A model generated the notes under the pieces. It was not told where the DNA came from, made no database searches, and saw only the letters and a program-made list of their open reading frames with translations. The translations under genes and the position numbers were made by a program. From assembly GCF_003797765.1 (NCBI RefSeq), contig NZ_RKMB01000004.1:62001-126000 (forward strand): a stretch of 64,000 nt of DNA, written 5' to 3'. The first letter of the stretch is position 1; each line of letters begins with the position of its first letter. The stretch is from Ramlibacter sp. WS9 (GTDB lineage Bacteria > Pseudomonadota > Gammaproteobacteria > Burkholderiales > Burkholderiaceae_C). Shown here piece by piece: positions 35,878 to 43,550 of this stretch.

Positions 35878-36126
35878 AGCTGTGCGTGGGCGGGCTGCGG
35901 CGCGATGGCTACGGCGTTCGGCTTCGGTGCTTCGCACCTCCTGCCGAATCCCTTGCGCCGGGAGACCCCGCGACCCGCGCGGCACAACTCGCCTGCGCTT
36001 CGCTCCGGGCTCAAACAGGTGCCGCGAGCATGAAACGGTCGCACGGCAAGCCGTGCTGGGTCGCGGGGCCACCCGCCGCAAGCGCCTGGGCTTTATTCGC
36101 GCCGCAGCCCGCCCACGCACAGCTTC
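35878..36126. repeat. REP-like inverted repeat pair A
   Basis: A 29-bp sequence at 35878-35906 (AAGCTGTGCGTGGGCGGGCT and the next nine bases) is repeated exactly as its reverse complement at 36098-36126. The arms are separated by 191 bp. The left arm is followed by TGGCTACGGC and the right arm, read in the same sense, by ATAAAGCCCAGGC. These two tails recur in pair B, so the four arms are one repeat family with two alternative ends. Confidence 0.85.
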
Positions 36127-36221
36127 GCAAACCATCGAGGCGCGCCGCCGGTGGAGTGCCAACGCTTCACGGGTCCGCCAACACATCGGCGCACCACCGT
36201 TGGCCCGCCACTCGCTCACTG

Positions 36222-36305
36222 CAACGCCGTGCATGGCCGGGCCGCGGCGCGAATAAAGCTCAGGCGTAGCCATCGCGCCGCGGCCCGGCCATGCACGGCG
36301 TTGCC
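36222..36305. repeat. REP-like inverted repeat pair B, perfect 32-bp arms
   Basis: Arms of 32 bp at 36222-36253 and 36274-36305 are exact reverse complements around a 20-bp loop. Each arm begins GCAACGCCGTGCATGGCCGG. The core differs from pair A at a few positions but keeps GGGC-GCGGCGCGA, and the loop carries both tails (ATAAAGC and GTAGCCA). As RNA it would form a very stable hairpin just beyond the 3' end of argE. Confidence 0.9.
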
Positions 36306-36354
36306 GCGAGGTCCAAGAGCGCCAGCCTCCACGAAATGCGGCGTTGACAAGACA

Positions 36355-37530
36355 CTAGCCAATCTCGCGCGTAGCGGCCAACCCGCGCATGAAAGCCTCG
36401 CAGCGAGCAAGCTGTTCCAGGCTCACGTACTCATCGGGCTGATGCGCCTGCGTGATGCTGCCGGGGCCGCAAACCACGGTGGGAATGCCGGACCGCTTGA
36501 AGAGGCCGGCCTCGGTGCCGAAGGCCACGAGTGTCGTGCCCTGTTCCCCCGCGAGCCGCTGCGCCAAGCGCGTGACCGGGTCATCGGCCGAGCCCAGGAA
36601 GCTGGGGATCTCGCAGATCGTCTCGAAGCTGAAGCCCGCTTCCGCCGACACCACCTTCATCGCCGGCTCAAGGGCGCGAGCATGGGCAATCACGGCCTTC
36701 TGCATCGCGCCTGCGTCGGCCGTGGGCAAATCACGGAATTCATAGCGAAATTCGGCATCGCGCGGCACCACGTTGTCGGCAATTCCGCCGTGGAACTGCC
36801 CGACGCTCGCGGTGGAGAACGGCACGTCGAAGCCCTCGTAGCGCGGCTCCTCGCGCTCGAAGCCTTCGGCCATGTCGCGCAGTTTGCCTACGAGCCGCGC
36901 GGCCATCTCGATGGCGTTGACCGATTGCGGCGTGAGCGATGAATGCGCCTCCTTGCCGCGCACGCAGCACTTGTAGCGGTACACGCCCTTGTGCGCGATC
37001 GCCGGCACCATGCCGGTGGGCTCGCCGACGATGCAGGCCAGCGGCTTGATGCCGGCATCGCGCATGTCGGCAATGAGCTCCTTGACGCCGAAGCAGCCCA
37101 CCTCCTCGTCGTAGCTGAACGCCAGATGCACCGCGAACGGCGCCGTGCTCTCCAGGAAGTCGCTGGCATGCGCCAACGCGATCGCGATGAAGCTCTTCAT
37201 GTCGGCCGAGCCGCGGCCCCACAGCCGGCCATCCTCGACTCGCGCGCTCAAGGGGTCGTGCGACCAATCCTGGCCGTCCCAGGGTACGGTGTCGGTGTGA
37301 CCGGAAAGTATGACTCCGCCGGGCTTGCCCTCGCCGAGCGTAGCGAAGAGGTTCGCCTTGGTTTTGTCCGCATTGAAGGTGAGCCGGCTCGCCACGCCCA
37401 GCCTTGCCAGTTCGTCGCGCACGAAATGGATGAGCTCCAGGTTCGAATTGGCGCTGACGGTGTTCATGCGCACGAGGCTGCGAGCGAGTTCCAGCACGCG
37501 CGGGGATGGCGTTCGGGTTGGCGTGTCCAT
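36355..37530 (-). CDS. argE: Acetylornithine deacetylase
   Basis: This 391-residue M20 metallohydrolase removes acetyl from N-acetylornithine in arginine synthesis. The metal site residues are in LSGHTDTVPW, GRGSADMKSF, FSYDEEVGCFG and CIVGEPTG. Length and the final CGPGSITQAHQPDEYV match ArgE. MDTPTRTPSP at 37530 is taken as the start; the upstream in-frame codons look non-coding. It is divergent from a second M20 hydrolase gene with about 90 bp between them. Confidence 0.9.
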   Translation of the reverse strand: MDTPTRTPSPRVLELARSLVRMNTVSANSNLELIHFVRDELARLGVASRLTFNADKTKANLFATLGEGKPGGVILSGHTDTVPWDGQDWSHDPLSARVEDGRLWGRGSADMKSFIAIALAHASDFLESTAPFAVHLAFSYDEEVGCFGVKELIADMRDAGIKPLACIVGEPTGMVPAIAHKGVYRYKCCVRGKEAHSSLTPQSVNAIEMAARLVGKLRDMAEGFEREEPRYEGFDVPFSTASVGQFHGGIADNVVPRDAEFRYEFRDLPTADAGAMQKAVIAHARALEPAMKVVSAEAGFSFETICEIPSFLGSADDPVTRLAQRLAGEQGTTLVAFGTEAGLFKRSGIPTVVCGPGSITQAHQPDEYVSLEQLARCEAFMRGLAATREIG

Positions 37531-37623
37531 TGCACGATTCTCGCGGATATCCCGCACAGACCCCGGTGGCGCGAGATGCTTAGGCGGGCTAGACTGGCAG
37601 TTCCCCAAGCCGTATCAATACAT

Positions 37624-38820
37624 ATGAATATCCTGGACTCCGTGGTCACGCAAGCGGCCAGCATCGCGGCCATCCGCCGCGACATCCATGCCCATCCTGA
37701 ACTTTGCTTCGAAGAAGTCCGCACCGCGGACGTGGTGGCGCAGAAACTCACCGAGTGGGGCATCCCCATCCACCGCGGCCTGGGCAAGACGGGCGTGGTC
37801 GGCATCATCAAGAGCGGCACCAGCTCGCGCGCCATCGGCCTGCGCGCCGACATGGACGCGCTGCCGATGCAGGAGTTCAACACCTTCAGCCACGCCAGCC
37901 AGAACGCGGGCAAGATGCACGCGTGCGGCCATGACGGGCACGTGGCGATGCTGCTGGCGGCGGCCCAGCACTTCGCGAAGAACAGCAACTTCGACGGCAC
38001 CGTGTACCTGATCTTCCAGCCCGCCGAAGAAGGCGGCGGCGGCGCGCGCGAGATGATCAGCGACGGCCTGTTCGAGCAGTTCCCGATGGAAGCCGTGTTC
38101 GGCATGCACAACTGGCCGGGCTACGACGTCGGCAAGTTCGCCGTGAGTCCGGGGCCGGTGATGGCGTCCAGCAACGAGTTCAAGATCGTCATTCGGGGCC
38201 GCGGCAGCCACGCCGCCTTGCCGCACAACGGCATCGACCCCGTGCCCATCGCCTGCGAGATGGTGCAGGCGTTCCAGACCATCATCAGCCGCAACAAGAA
38301 GCCGATCGATGCGGGCGTGATCTCGGTCACCATGATCCACGGGGGCGAGGCGACCAACGTGGTGCCCGACAGCTGCGAACTGCAGGGCACGGTGCGCACT
38401 TTCACGCTGGAAGTGCTGGACCTGATCGAGCGGCGCATGAAGCAGATTGCCGAACACCTCTGCGCTGCGCATGACGCCACCTGTGAATTCGAGTTCGTGC
38501 GCAACTACCCGCCCACGATCAATTCCGCCGCAGAGGCGGAATTCGCCCGCACGGTGATGGCTTCGATCGTAGGTGAGGCCAACGTCGAAGTGCAGGAGCC
38601 GACCATGGGCGCCGAAGACTTCGCGTACATGCTGCAAGCCAAGCCGGGCGCGTACTGCTTCATCGCCAATGGCGACGGTAGCCACCGCGAAATGGGGCAT
38701 GGCGGCGGGCCGTGCATGCTGCACAACCCCAGCTACGATTTCAACGACGAGCTGATCCCGCTGGGCGCCACCTATTGGGTCCGGCTGGCCGAAGCCTGGT
38801 TTTCGAAAGACAGGGCCTGA
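37624..38820 (+). CDS. M20 family amidohydrolase (hippurate hydrolase/IAA-amino-acid hydrolase type)
   Basis: The 398-residue cytosolic enzyme starts MNILDSVVTQAASIAAIRRD. The metal ligands are in ACGHDGH, IFQPAEEGGGG, GMHNWPG and near the end GGPCMLHNPSYDFND. It cleaves N-acyl or N-aroyl amino acids, typically hippurate or indoleacetyl-amino acids. It is convergent with coaX with only a 7-bp gap. A close relation to argE is limited to the family fold. Confidence 0.9.
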   Translation: MNILDSVVTQAASIAAIRRDIHAHPELCFEEVRTADVVAQKLTEWGIPIHRGLGKTGVVGIIKSGTSSRAIGLRADMDALPMQEFNTFSHASQNAGKMHACGHDGHVAMLLAAAQHFAKNSNFDGTVYLIFQPAEEGGGGAREMISDGLFEQFPMEAVFGMHNWPGYDVGKFAVSPGPVMASSNEFKIVIRGRGSHAALPHNGIDPVPIACEMVQAFQTIISRNKKPIDAGVISVTMIHGGEATNVVPDSCELQGTVRTFTLEVLDLIERRMKQIAEHLCAAHDATCEFEFVRNYPPTINSAAEAEFARTVMASIVGEANVEVQEPTMGAEDFAYMLQAKPGAYCFIANGDGSHREMGHGGGPCMLHNPSYDFNDELIPLGATYWVRLAEAWFSKDRA

Positions 38821-38827
38821 AAGGCCG

Positions 38828-39598
38828 TCAGCTGCCGAAGCGCTGCTGGGCGATTTCCAGCAGGCCGTCGAAGATCAGGCTGTCCACCAGCTCGAACGGC
38901 ACCGACATGTGCGGCGCCATCTTCCAGCCGGCACCGCCGGTCATGTAACCCACCGGCTCGGCGCCGCAGTGCCGCCGCACGTGCTGCACCATGCGCTCGA
39001 TCGCGCCGGCGATGGCAAAGGTGCCGCCGCTGGTCAGCGCGTCACTCGTGTTGGTCGGGAACTCGCGCACGTCGCCGGTCGGCACGTGCAGGCCCGCGGT
39101 GCCTGACTCCAGCGCGCGCAGCATGATGCCGTGGCCGGGGAGGATGAAGCCGCCCAGGAACCGCCCCTGCGCATCGATCGCCTCCACCGTCACCGCCGTC
39201 CCGACCATCACCACCACCAACGGCCGGGCCTCGCCCTGCGCCAACATGCGGTGGCGCGCACCGATCATTGCGACCCAGCGGTCCGAGCCCAGCCGCGTCG
39301 GATGGTCATAGCCGTTGGAAAGGCCCGCTTCGGCCGCGCTGGCCACCACCCATTGCGCGGACACGTCCCACAGTTCTTCCATCTGCTCTTCGACGCGGCG
39401 CTTGATTGCATCGGCCGCCACAGCGCAGCCCAGCATGCGAGCGGGCGCGGGCAGCGCCGACCAGGCGCCGTCGGCGAGCTTGTCGATGTGCTCCAGAAAT
39501 TCCGCGCCCTGCGCCTTTACTTCGGCCCCGGGCCGCGCCGATTCGAACAGCGCCCACTTGAGGCGTGTGTTGCCGATGTCGATTGCGAGAAATGCCAC
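38828..39598 (-). CDS. coaX: Type III pantothenate kinase
   Basis: This 256-residue ASKHA-fold kinase phosphorylates pantothenate, the first step to coenzyme A. Motifs are [13 protein letters not shown] (phosphate 1), [25 protein letters not shown] and [14 protein letters not shown]. The start is GTG at 39598, because the fold begins immediately and no nearer ATG exists. It lies 25 bp after a coiled-coil protein gene. In many betaproteobacteria coaX follows birA, which is not the case here. Confidence 0.93.
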   Translation of the reverse strand: MAFLAIDIGNTRLKWALFESARPGAEVKAQGAEFLEHIDKLADGAWSALPAPARMLGCAVAADAIKRRVEEQMEELWDVSAQWVVASAAEAGLSNGYDHPTRLGSDRWVAMIGARHRMLAQGEARPLVVVMVGTAVTVEAIDAQGRFLGGFILPGHGIMLRALESGTAGLHVPTGDVREFPTNTSDALTSGGTFAIAGAIERMVQHVRRHCGAEPVGYMTGGAGWKMAPHMSVPFELVDSLIFDGLLEIAQQRFGS

Positions 39599-39623
39599 AG
39601 AGGTCAGCCGGTATGGGGATTCA

Positions 39624-40553
39624 TCAGCACTTGGCGGCTTCGGTCTGCACGCCAAGCACGCCCAGGCTCTCGGCCAGCGCCTTTTCCTGAGCCTGCAGCT
39701 GACCGCAGTCGGCGATCGCCTGCTTGACGCACAGCTGCAATTCGCGATGGCTTTCCATGGGCGCTTCAAGACTCAGGGCCGGCGAACCCTTGTCACCCGC
39801 CGAACCGGCCAGCGCAGCCAGGCGCGACCGCCAGGCCGTGACGTCCGATGCCAGTGCTTGCTGTAGAAGCTGCAATAAGGCGAGGCGGCGAGCCGATGCG
39901 GCCTGGGCCTGCTGGTACGCGGCCTGCGCCGCGGAGGCCACCGCGCGCAGCGCCTTGAGCCTGTCCACCAGGATTTCGCAGCGGGCAGCGTCATCCCTGA
40001 TCTCCTTGTCGGCCTGCTCGTCATGGGGCGCGGCCTTGCGAGCCTTCAGCTGGGTGCGCATGTCCTGCAGCCAGCGCGCGCCCTGATTCAGGATTTTTTC
40101 GATGGCGCGGTATTCGACCTCGAGCTCGACCAGCGACAGCTCGCCCGCTGTCCCCTGCGCCTGCGGCTTCTTTTGCAAAGCCTGCGCCTGCTTGGCCAAG
40201 CCCTGGGTGACTTCGTCGATCCGTTCGAACTGTGCCGCGAATTCGGCTCCGGCAGTGCGGCTCTTGCCGGTGGTGCGTGCCCACCAGCCGCGCGCCTGCA
40301 GCAAGCCGAAGTCCAGCTGCGGCAGCGCTTCGGCCAGGCGCGTCAATTCAGCGGTGACGGGCGAGAAGTCGCGCAGGCCCGCCTGCTTTTGCATTTCCTC
40401 TCGCAGTTCACCCAACCGGCGCACGTGGGCGTAGCCGGCGTCCGCGGCCATCTGATTCAACCACGCTGCCGGCGAGGCCGCGGCCATGGGCGCGCCTTGT
40501 GCGGCCAGCGTGGCAGGGGTCATCAGCGAAGCGGTGCGGTCGTGATCGGCCAT
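39624..40553 (-). CDS. Uncharacterised coiled-coil protein
   Basis: The 309-residue protein starts [20 protein letters not shown]. It is almost entirely Ala/Gln/Glu/Lys/Arg-rich helix with heptads between residues 45 and 300 (for example [20 protein letters not shown]). No signal peptide, membrane segment or catalytic motif is recognised, and there are only four cysteines. It is upstream of coaX on the same strand and may share its transcript. No function is proposed. Confidence 0.7.
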   Translation of the reverse strand: MADHDRTASLMTPATLAAQGAPMAAASPAAWLNQMAADAGYAHVRRLGELREEMQKQAGLRDFSPVTAELTRLAEALPQLDFGLLQARGWWARTTGKSRTAGAEFAAQFERIDEVTQGLAKQAQALQKKPQAQGTAGELSLVELEVEYRAIEKILNQGARWLQDMRTQLKARKAAPHDEQADKEIRDDAARCEILVDRLKALRAVASAAQAAYQQAQAASARRLALLQLLQQALASDVTAWRSRLAALAGSAGDKGSPALSLEAPMESHRELQLCVKQAIADCGQLQAQEKALAESLGVLGVQTEAAKC

Positions 40554-40620
40554 GGGCTTTCAGGGGACAGTGAGGCGCAATATAAACCTTTCCACGGGAG
40601 CCCAGTCGCCGCCACATCTT

Positions 40621-41289
40621 TCAGATGGCGCCGATCCAGCAAGCGCGCTGGATGGCCGCCATCTTGTTGTCGACCTTGAGCTTTCCCATGGCATTGGCCA
40701 GGTGGTAGTTGACGGTGCGCTCGCTGCAATGCAGGCGCTGCGAGCTCTCGCGTGCCGTGAGGCCCTGGAAGGCGAGCACCAGGCACTCGCGCTCACGCGG
40801 GCTCAGGGGCGAACGGGCATTGGCGAGGCTGCGCCGCACCAGCGGCCAGATATTGAGCGCCGACCACACCAGTGCCGCGGCCTCGGCCCGGTCGGCGAGT
40901 TCGCGCGGGCTGAACATGAAGCATTCGAAAGCGCGGCCGGCGGGCAGGGGGAACTCCACCCGTACCACTGTCTGGAAGCCATGCGCGAGCCACAGCAGCC
41001 GCCAACGGCTCGACCCGAGGTGGTTGCTCTTGGCGATGTATTGCCACGCCACCAGCGGCGCATCCGAGTCGCGCCAGGGCGCACCGAAGTCGCGGCTCTC
41101 GGCCAGCGCCTGCGCGGCTTCGCCCAACACCGGCGGATGCACCGCCAGGACTTGCCTGTCCTCGTTGCCGCCGAATGGATTGGGCCCCAGAATGGCCACA
41201 GCTTCGACGGAGAATTCGCGCATGGCGCCAACCCAGTCGTTCAGGAGCCCGTCCAGGCTCACGCTGTCAAAGTTAACAGGTACCTCCAT
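40621..41289 (-). CDS. LuxR-family transcriptional regulator with autoinducer-like N-terminal domain
   Basis: The 222-residue protein ends in a GerE-type helix-turn-helix (SPRERECLVLAFQGLTARESSQRL, with CSERTVNYHLANAMGKL). The N-terminal 150 residues have the size of an autoinducer-binding domain and keep WLAHGFQTVVRVEFPLPAGR near its end. No receiver aspartate is present. It is divergent from a response-regulator gene across 88 bp and next to a signalling operon whose upstream palindrome has the CT-N12-AG form bound by LuxR proteins. Its ligand is unknown. Confidence 0.88.
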   Translation of the reverse strand: MEVPVNFDSVSLDGLLNDWVGAMREFSVEAVAILGPNPFGGNEDRQVLAVHPPVLGEAAQALAESRDFGAPWRDSDAPLVAWQYIAKSNHLGSSRWRLLWLAHGFQTVVRVEFPLPAGRAFECFMFSPRELADRAEAAALVWSALNIWPLVRRSLANARSPLSPRERECLVLAFQGLTARESSQRLHCSERTVNYHLANAMGKLKVDNKMAAIQRACWIGAI

Positions 41290-41377
41290 GCGCCTAAGTG
41301 TTCCTCCATCGAGCGGGCTGAGACAATAGCATCATCGGTGGACTCGCACGGAGCCTCCAGTCAATGGACTTGATCAC

Positions 41378-42355
41378 ATGAATTTTTCGCTGTTCCACCG
41401 CCCCGGCACCATCGTCTTCCTGGACGACGACCCCGACTACCTCGAGATGCTGTCGCTGGTGCTGCCGCGCCGGTGGCACGTCAAGCTGTTCACGCAGCCG
41501 AACGAGTGCATCAACTACCTGCAGCAGGAGCCGCCCTTCTGGGAAGCCGACGCGTGGAACCAGCAGCAGCTGATCGACCAATGGCGCGCCGGCAAGCCGC
41601 TCATTCCGCAAGTCCTGGACTACTGGTCGAAATATACCGAGCGCTATGCGCTGGCGCGCGTGTGCGTGGTGGACTATTCGATGCCGAGCATGGACGGCCT
41701 GCAGGCGTTGTCGGAGCTGGTGGAGTGGCCGGGCTCGCGCGTGCTGCTGACGGGCCAGGCCGACGAACAGATCGCGGTGCGCGCGTTCAACCGTGGCCTG
41801 ATCGACCAGTTCATCCCGAAGCAAAGCCCCGACATCGCGGGCCGGCTGATCTCCGCGGTGGAGCACCTCTTGTCGACACCGAATGCGCGTCATGCGCAGA
41901 CCTGGCGTGTCACGCTCGGCCCGGAACAGAACGCATTGCTGCGCATCCCGTCGATCAGCCGCGATCTCGCGGCCTTCGCTGCCAAGCGCTGGGTCGAGCA
42001 CGTCGCGATCGGCGACCCCTTCGGCGTGCTGGGCCTGGACGGGTCGGGGCGCGCCAGCTGGCTGCAGCTCGAAAGCCGCGCCGGGCTCGCCGCGCTGGCG
42101 GAGCTGGCCGAACTCGAAGGCGTGCCCCCCGCCGCGCTGGAAGATATCCGGGCGGGCCGCAGCCTCGCCAACCTGGAGCTGCGCCAGGCACTGGGCTCGC
42201 GGTCGCCGGTGGAACTGGTCAACGCCTTCCCCCTCGGGCAGGACGAATCGGTGTTCGGCGCATTGTTCGACATCACCCCTCCCAGCGGCCCGGACCCGGC
42301 CAACGGTTTTACGAACTGGCTGGCGCGCCAGGAAGCGCGCCATGTGAGCATGTAG
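41378..42355 (+). CDS. Response regulator with an inserted receiver domain (PhcQ/LqsR-like)
   Basis: The 325-residue cytosolic protein starts MNFSLFHRPGTIVFLDDDPDY. The acidic pair is FLDDDPD, and the phospho-acceptor D99 lies in CVVDYSMPSMDG, about 45 residues later than in a standard receiver because of an insertion (residues about 50-92). LLTGQADE and FIPKQSP follow. The C-terminal ~170 residues have no known DNA-binding or enzymatic motif. This layout resembles the PhcQ and LqsR regulators that work with PhcS/LqsS kinases. It is convergent with the kinase operon (7 bp gap). Confidence 0.8.
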   Translation: MNFSLFHRPGTIVFLDDDPDYLEMLSLVLPRRWHVKLFTQPNECINYLQQEPPFWEADAWNQQQLIDQWRAGKPLIPQVLDYWSKYTERYALARVCVVDYSMPSMDGLQALSELVEWPGSRVLLTGQADEQIAVRAFNRGLIDQFIPKQSPDIAGRLISAVEHLLSTPNARHAQTWRVTLGPEQNALLRIPSISRDLAAFAAKRWVEHVAIGDPFGVLGLDGSGRASWLQLESRAGLAALAELAELEGVPPAALEDIRAGRSLANLELRQALGSRSPVELVNAFPLGQDESVFGALFDITPPSGPDPANGFTNWLARQEARHVSM

Positions 42356-42362
42356 CAGGGCC

Positions 42363-43550
42363 TCAGCCTGCCGCAGCCGGACGCGGCCGGAAATACAGCG
42401 AGACTTCGGTGCCGCGGCCCAGCTCCGACGTGACACGGATCTCGCCGCCCATCGACTGCATGACGCGCTGGCAGAACATGAGGCCCATGCCGTTGCCGCC
42501 GGTGTCGGCGCGTGTCGTGACGGGCTCTCGCGTTAGCCGCGCCAGCATCGCGGGCGCGATTCCGGGGCCGTTGTCTCGAAACCGGATCCATGGGCGCACG
42601 TTGTCCCCTTCGCTGTCGCGGCCCACTTCGATACGCAGGCTGGGCTGGGGCCGCCCGCGCAAGGCGATCAGCGCGTTCTTGGCAACCGTGCACAGTACAA
42701 GATAAAGCAGGTCGCGGCGGCCCGGGAGCATGAAGTCCTGAATGATTTCCGTCGACACCCAGGCACGCTCATCGGCGTCGAAAGGAAACTCGTCGAGCAC
42801 CGACTGCGCCAGCGCGCTGGCCGCAACCGGCGGTGGGGCCGCGCCGGGAAACGCGTCACGCGCCGAGCGCACGAAGGTCGAGACCAGCGACTGGCAATAA
42901 AGCGCGCGGCGCTCTGCGTTTTCCAGGGCGCCCAGCAGCTCACCGGGGCGGTCCTCGGCAAAAGTTGCCAGGCCGGGCGGCACACCGTCCGGTGCCGGCT
43001 GGTGCCGGGCAATCACCGTGCTGACGAAACCTCGCACCGTGGCCAGCGGTGTGTTGAGCTCGTGGGCGAGGAAGCCCATCGTCTCGCGCAGGGCGACGGC
43101 ACGGCCTTCGTTCAGCGAGCGCTCGAAGGCCTGCGCACGGTAAAGGGCCATCGCCTCGCGCAAGGCTTCGCGCGTGACCTGTTCGTCCAGCGGTTTTTCC
43201 AGGATGCGCAGCACCTGTCCCTGGTTGACCGCGGCGATGGCCACGTCTTTTTCGGCGTACGCGGTGGCGAGAAGGCGGATCAGGTGGCGGTGGTCGCGCC
43301 GCACCGTCTTCAGCAGCTTCATGCCATCGCGCTCAGGCATGCGGTAGTCGGTCAGCAGCACGGCAAATTCGTGTTCTCGCTGGGCCAGCAGCTGCAGCGC
43401 ATCGCCGGCGCCGGCGGCGGTGACAATGCTGAATTCGTCGCCGAAGCTGCGCGCAAACAGCTTGCGGGACGTCGGTTCATCGTCGACGAAGAGGATCGCC
43501 AGATCGGCTTGCTGAACTCCGGGCTGCATCATGGCGAGAGAGTCTCTCAT
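42363..43550 (-). CDS. Receiver-histidine kinase protein (PhcR-like)
   Basis: The 395-residue protein starts at ATG 43550, which overlaps the upstream kinase stop as ATGA. An N-terminal receiver has D68 in LLTDYRMPERDG. A linker leads to a histidine kinase core with H163 in FLAHELNTPLATVRG, then NALIALRG, DNGPGIAP and GNGMGLMFC. Receiver-first kinases of this layout include Ralstonia PhcR. There is no membrane segment, so it probably takes phosphate from the membrane kinase's HPt and relays it or acts as a phosphatase. Confidence 0.85.
   Translation of the reverse strand: MRDSLAMMQPGVQQADLAILFVDDEPTSRKLFARSFGDEFSIVTAAGAGDALQLLAQREHEFAVLLTDYRMPERDGMKLLKTVRRDHRHLIRLLATAYAEKDVAIAAVNQGQVLRILEKPLDEQVTREALREAMALYRAQAFERSLNEGRAVALRETMGFLAHELNTPLATVRGFVSTVIARHQPAPDGVPPGLATFAEDRPGELLGALENAERRALYCQSLVSTFVRSARDAFPGAAPPPVAASALAQSVLDEFPFDADERAWVSTEIIQDFMLPGRRDLLYLVLCTVAKNALIALRGRPQPSLRIEVGRDSEGDNVRPWIRFRDNGPGIAPAMLARLTREPVTTRADTGGNGMGLMFCQRVMQSMGGEIRVTSELGRGTEVSLYFRPRPAAAG

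Larger units (their letters stand above)
35823..36354. other. 532-bp intergenic region made largely of palindromic repeats
   Basis: No gene is supported here. Four copies of a GC-rich unit of about 40 bp occupy the region in alternating orientation (see the two repeat entries). The remaining sequence has low-complexity GC-rich stretches and no clear promoter. The flanking genes are convergent. Confidence 0.75.

Noticed and set aside
35722..36273. Open frames on both strands through the palindromic region
   Set aside because: They are built from the repeats themselves (Arg/Ala-rich) and lack ribosome sites; the DNA is better explained as REP-like elements.
35878..36305. Possible CRISPR array
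   Set aside because: The units are long inverted repeats in alternating orientation, not short direct repeats with uniform spacers, and no cas genes are present.
36355..37608. Longer argE start at 37608
   Set aside because: The 26 extra residues do not resemble the family N-terminus and extend across the divergent promoter region; ATG 37530 fits the usual length.
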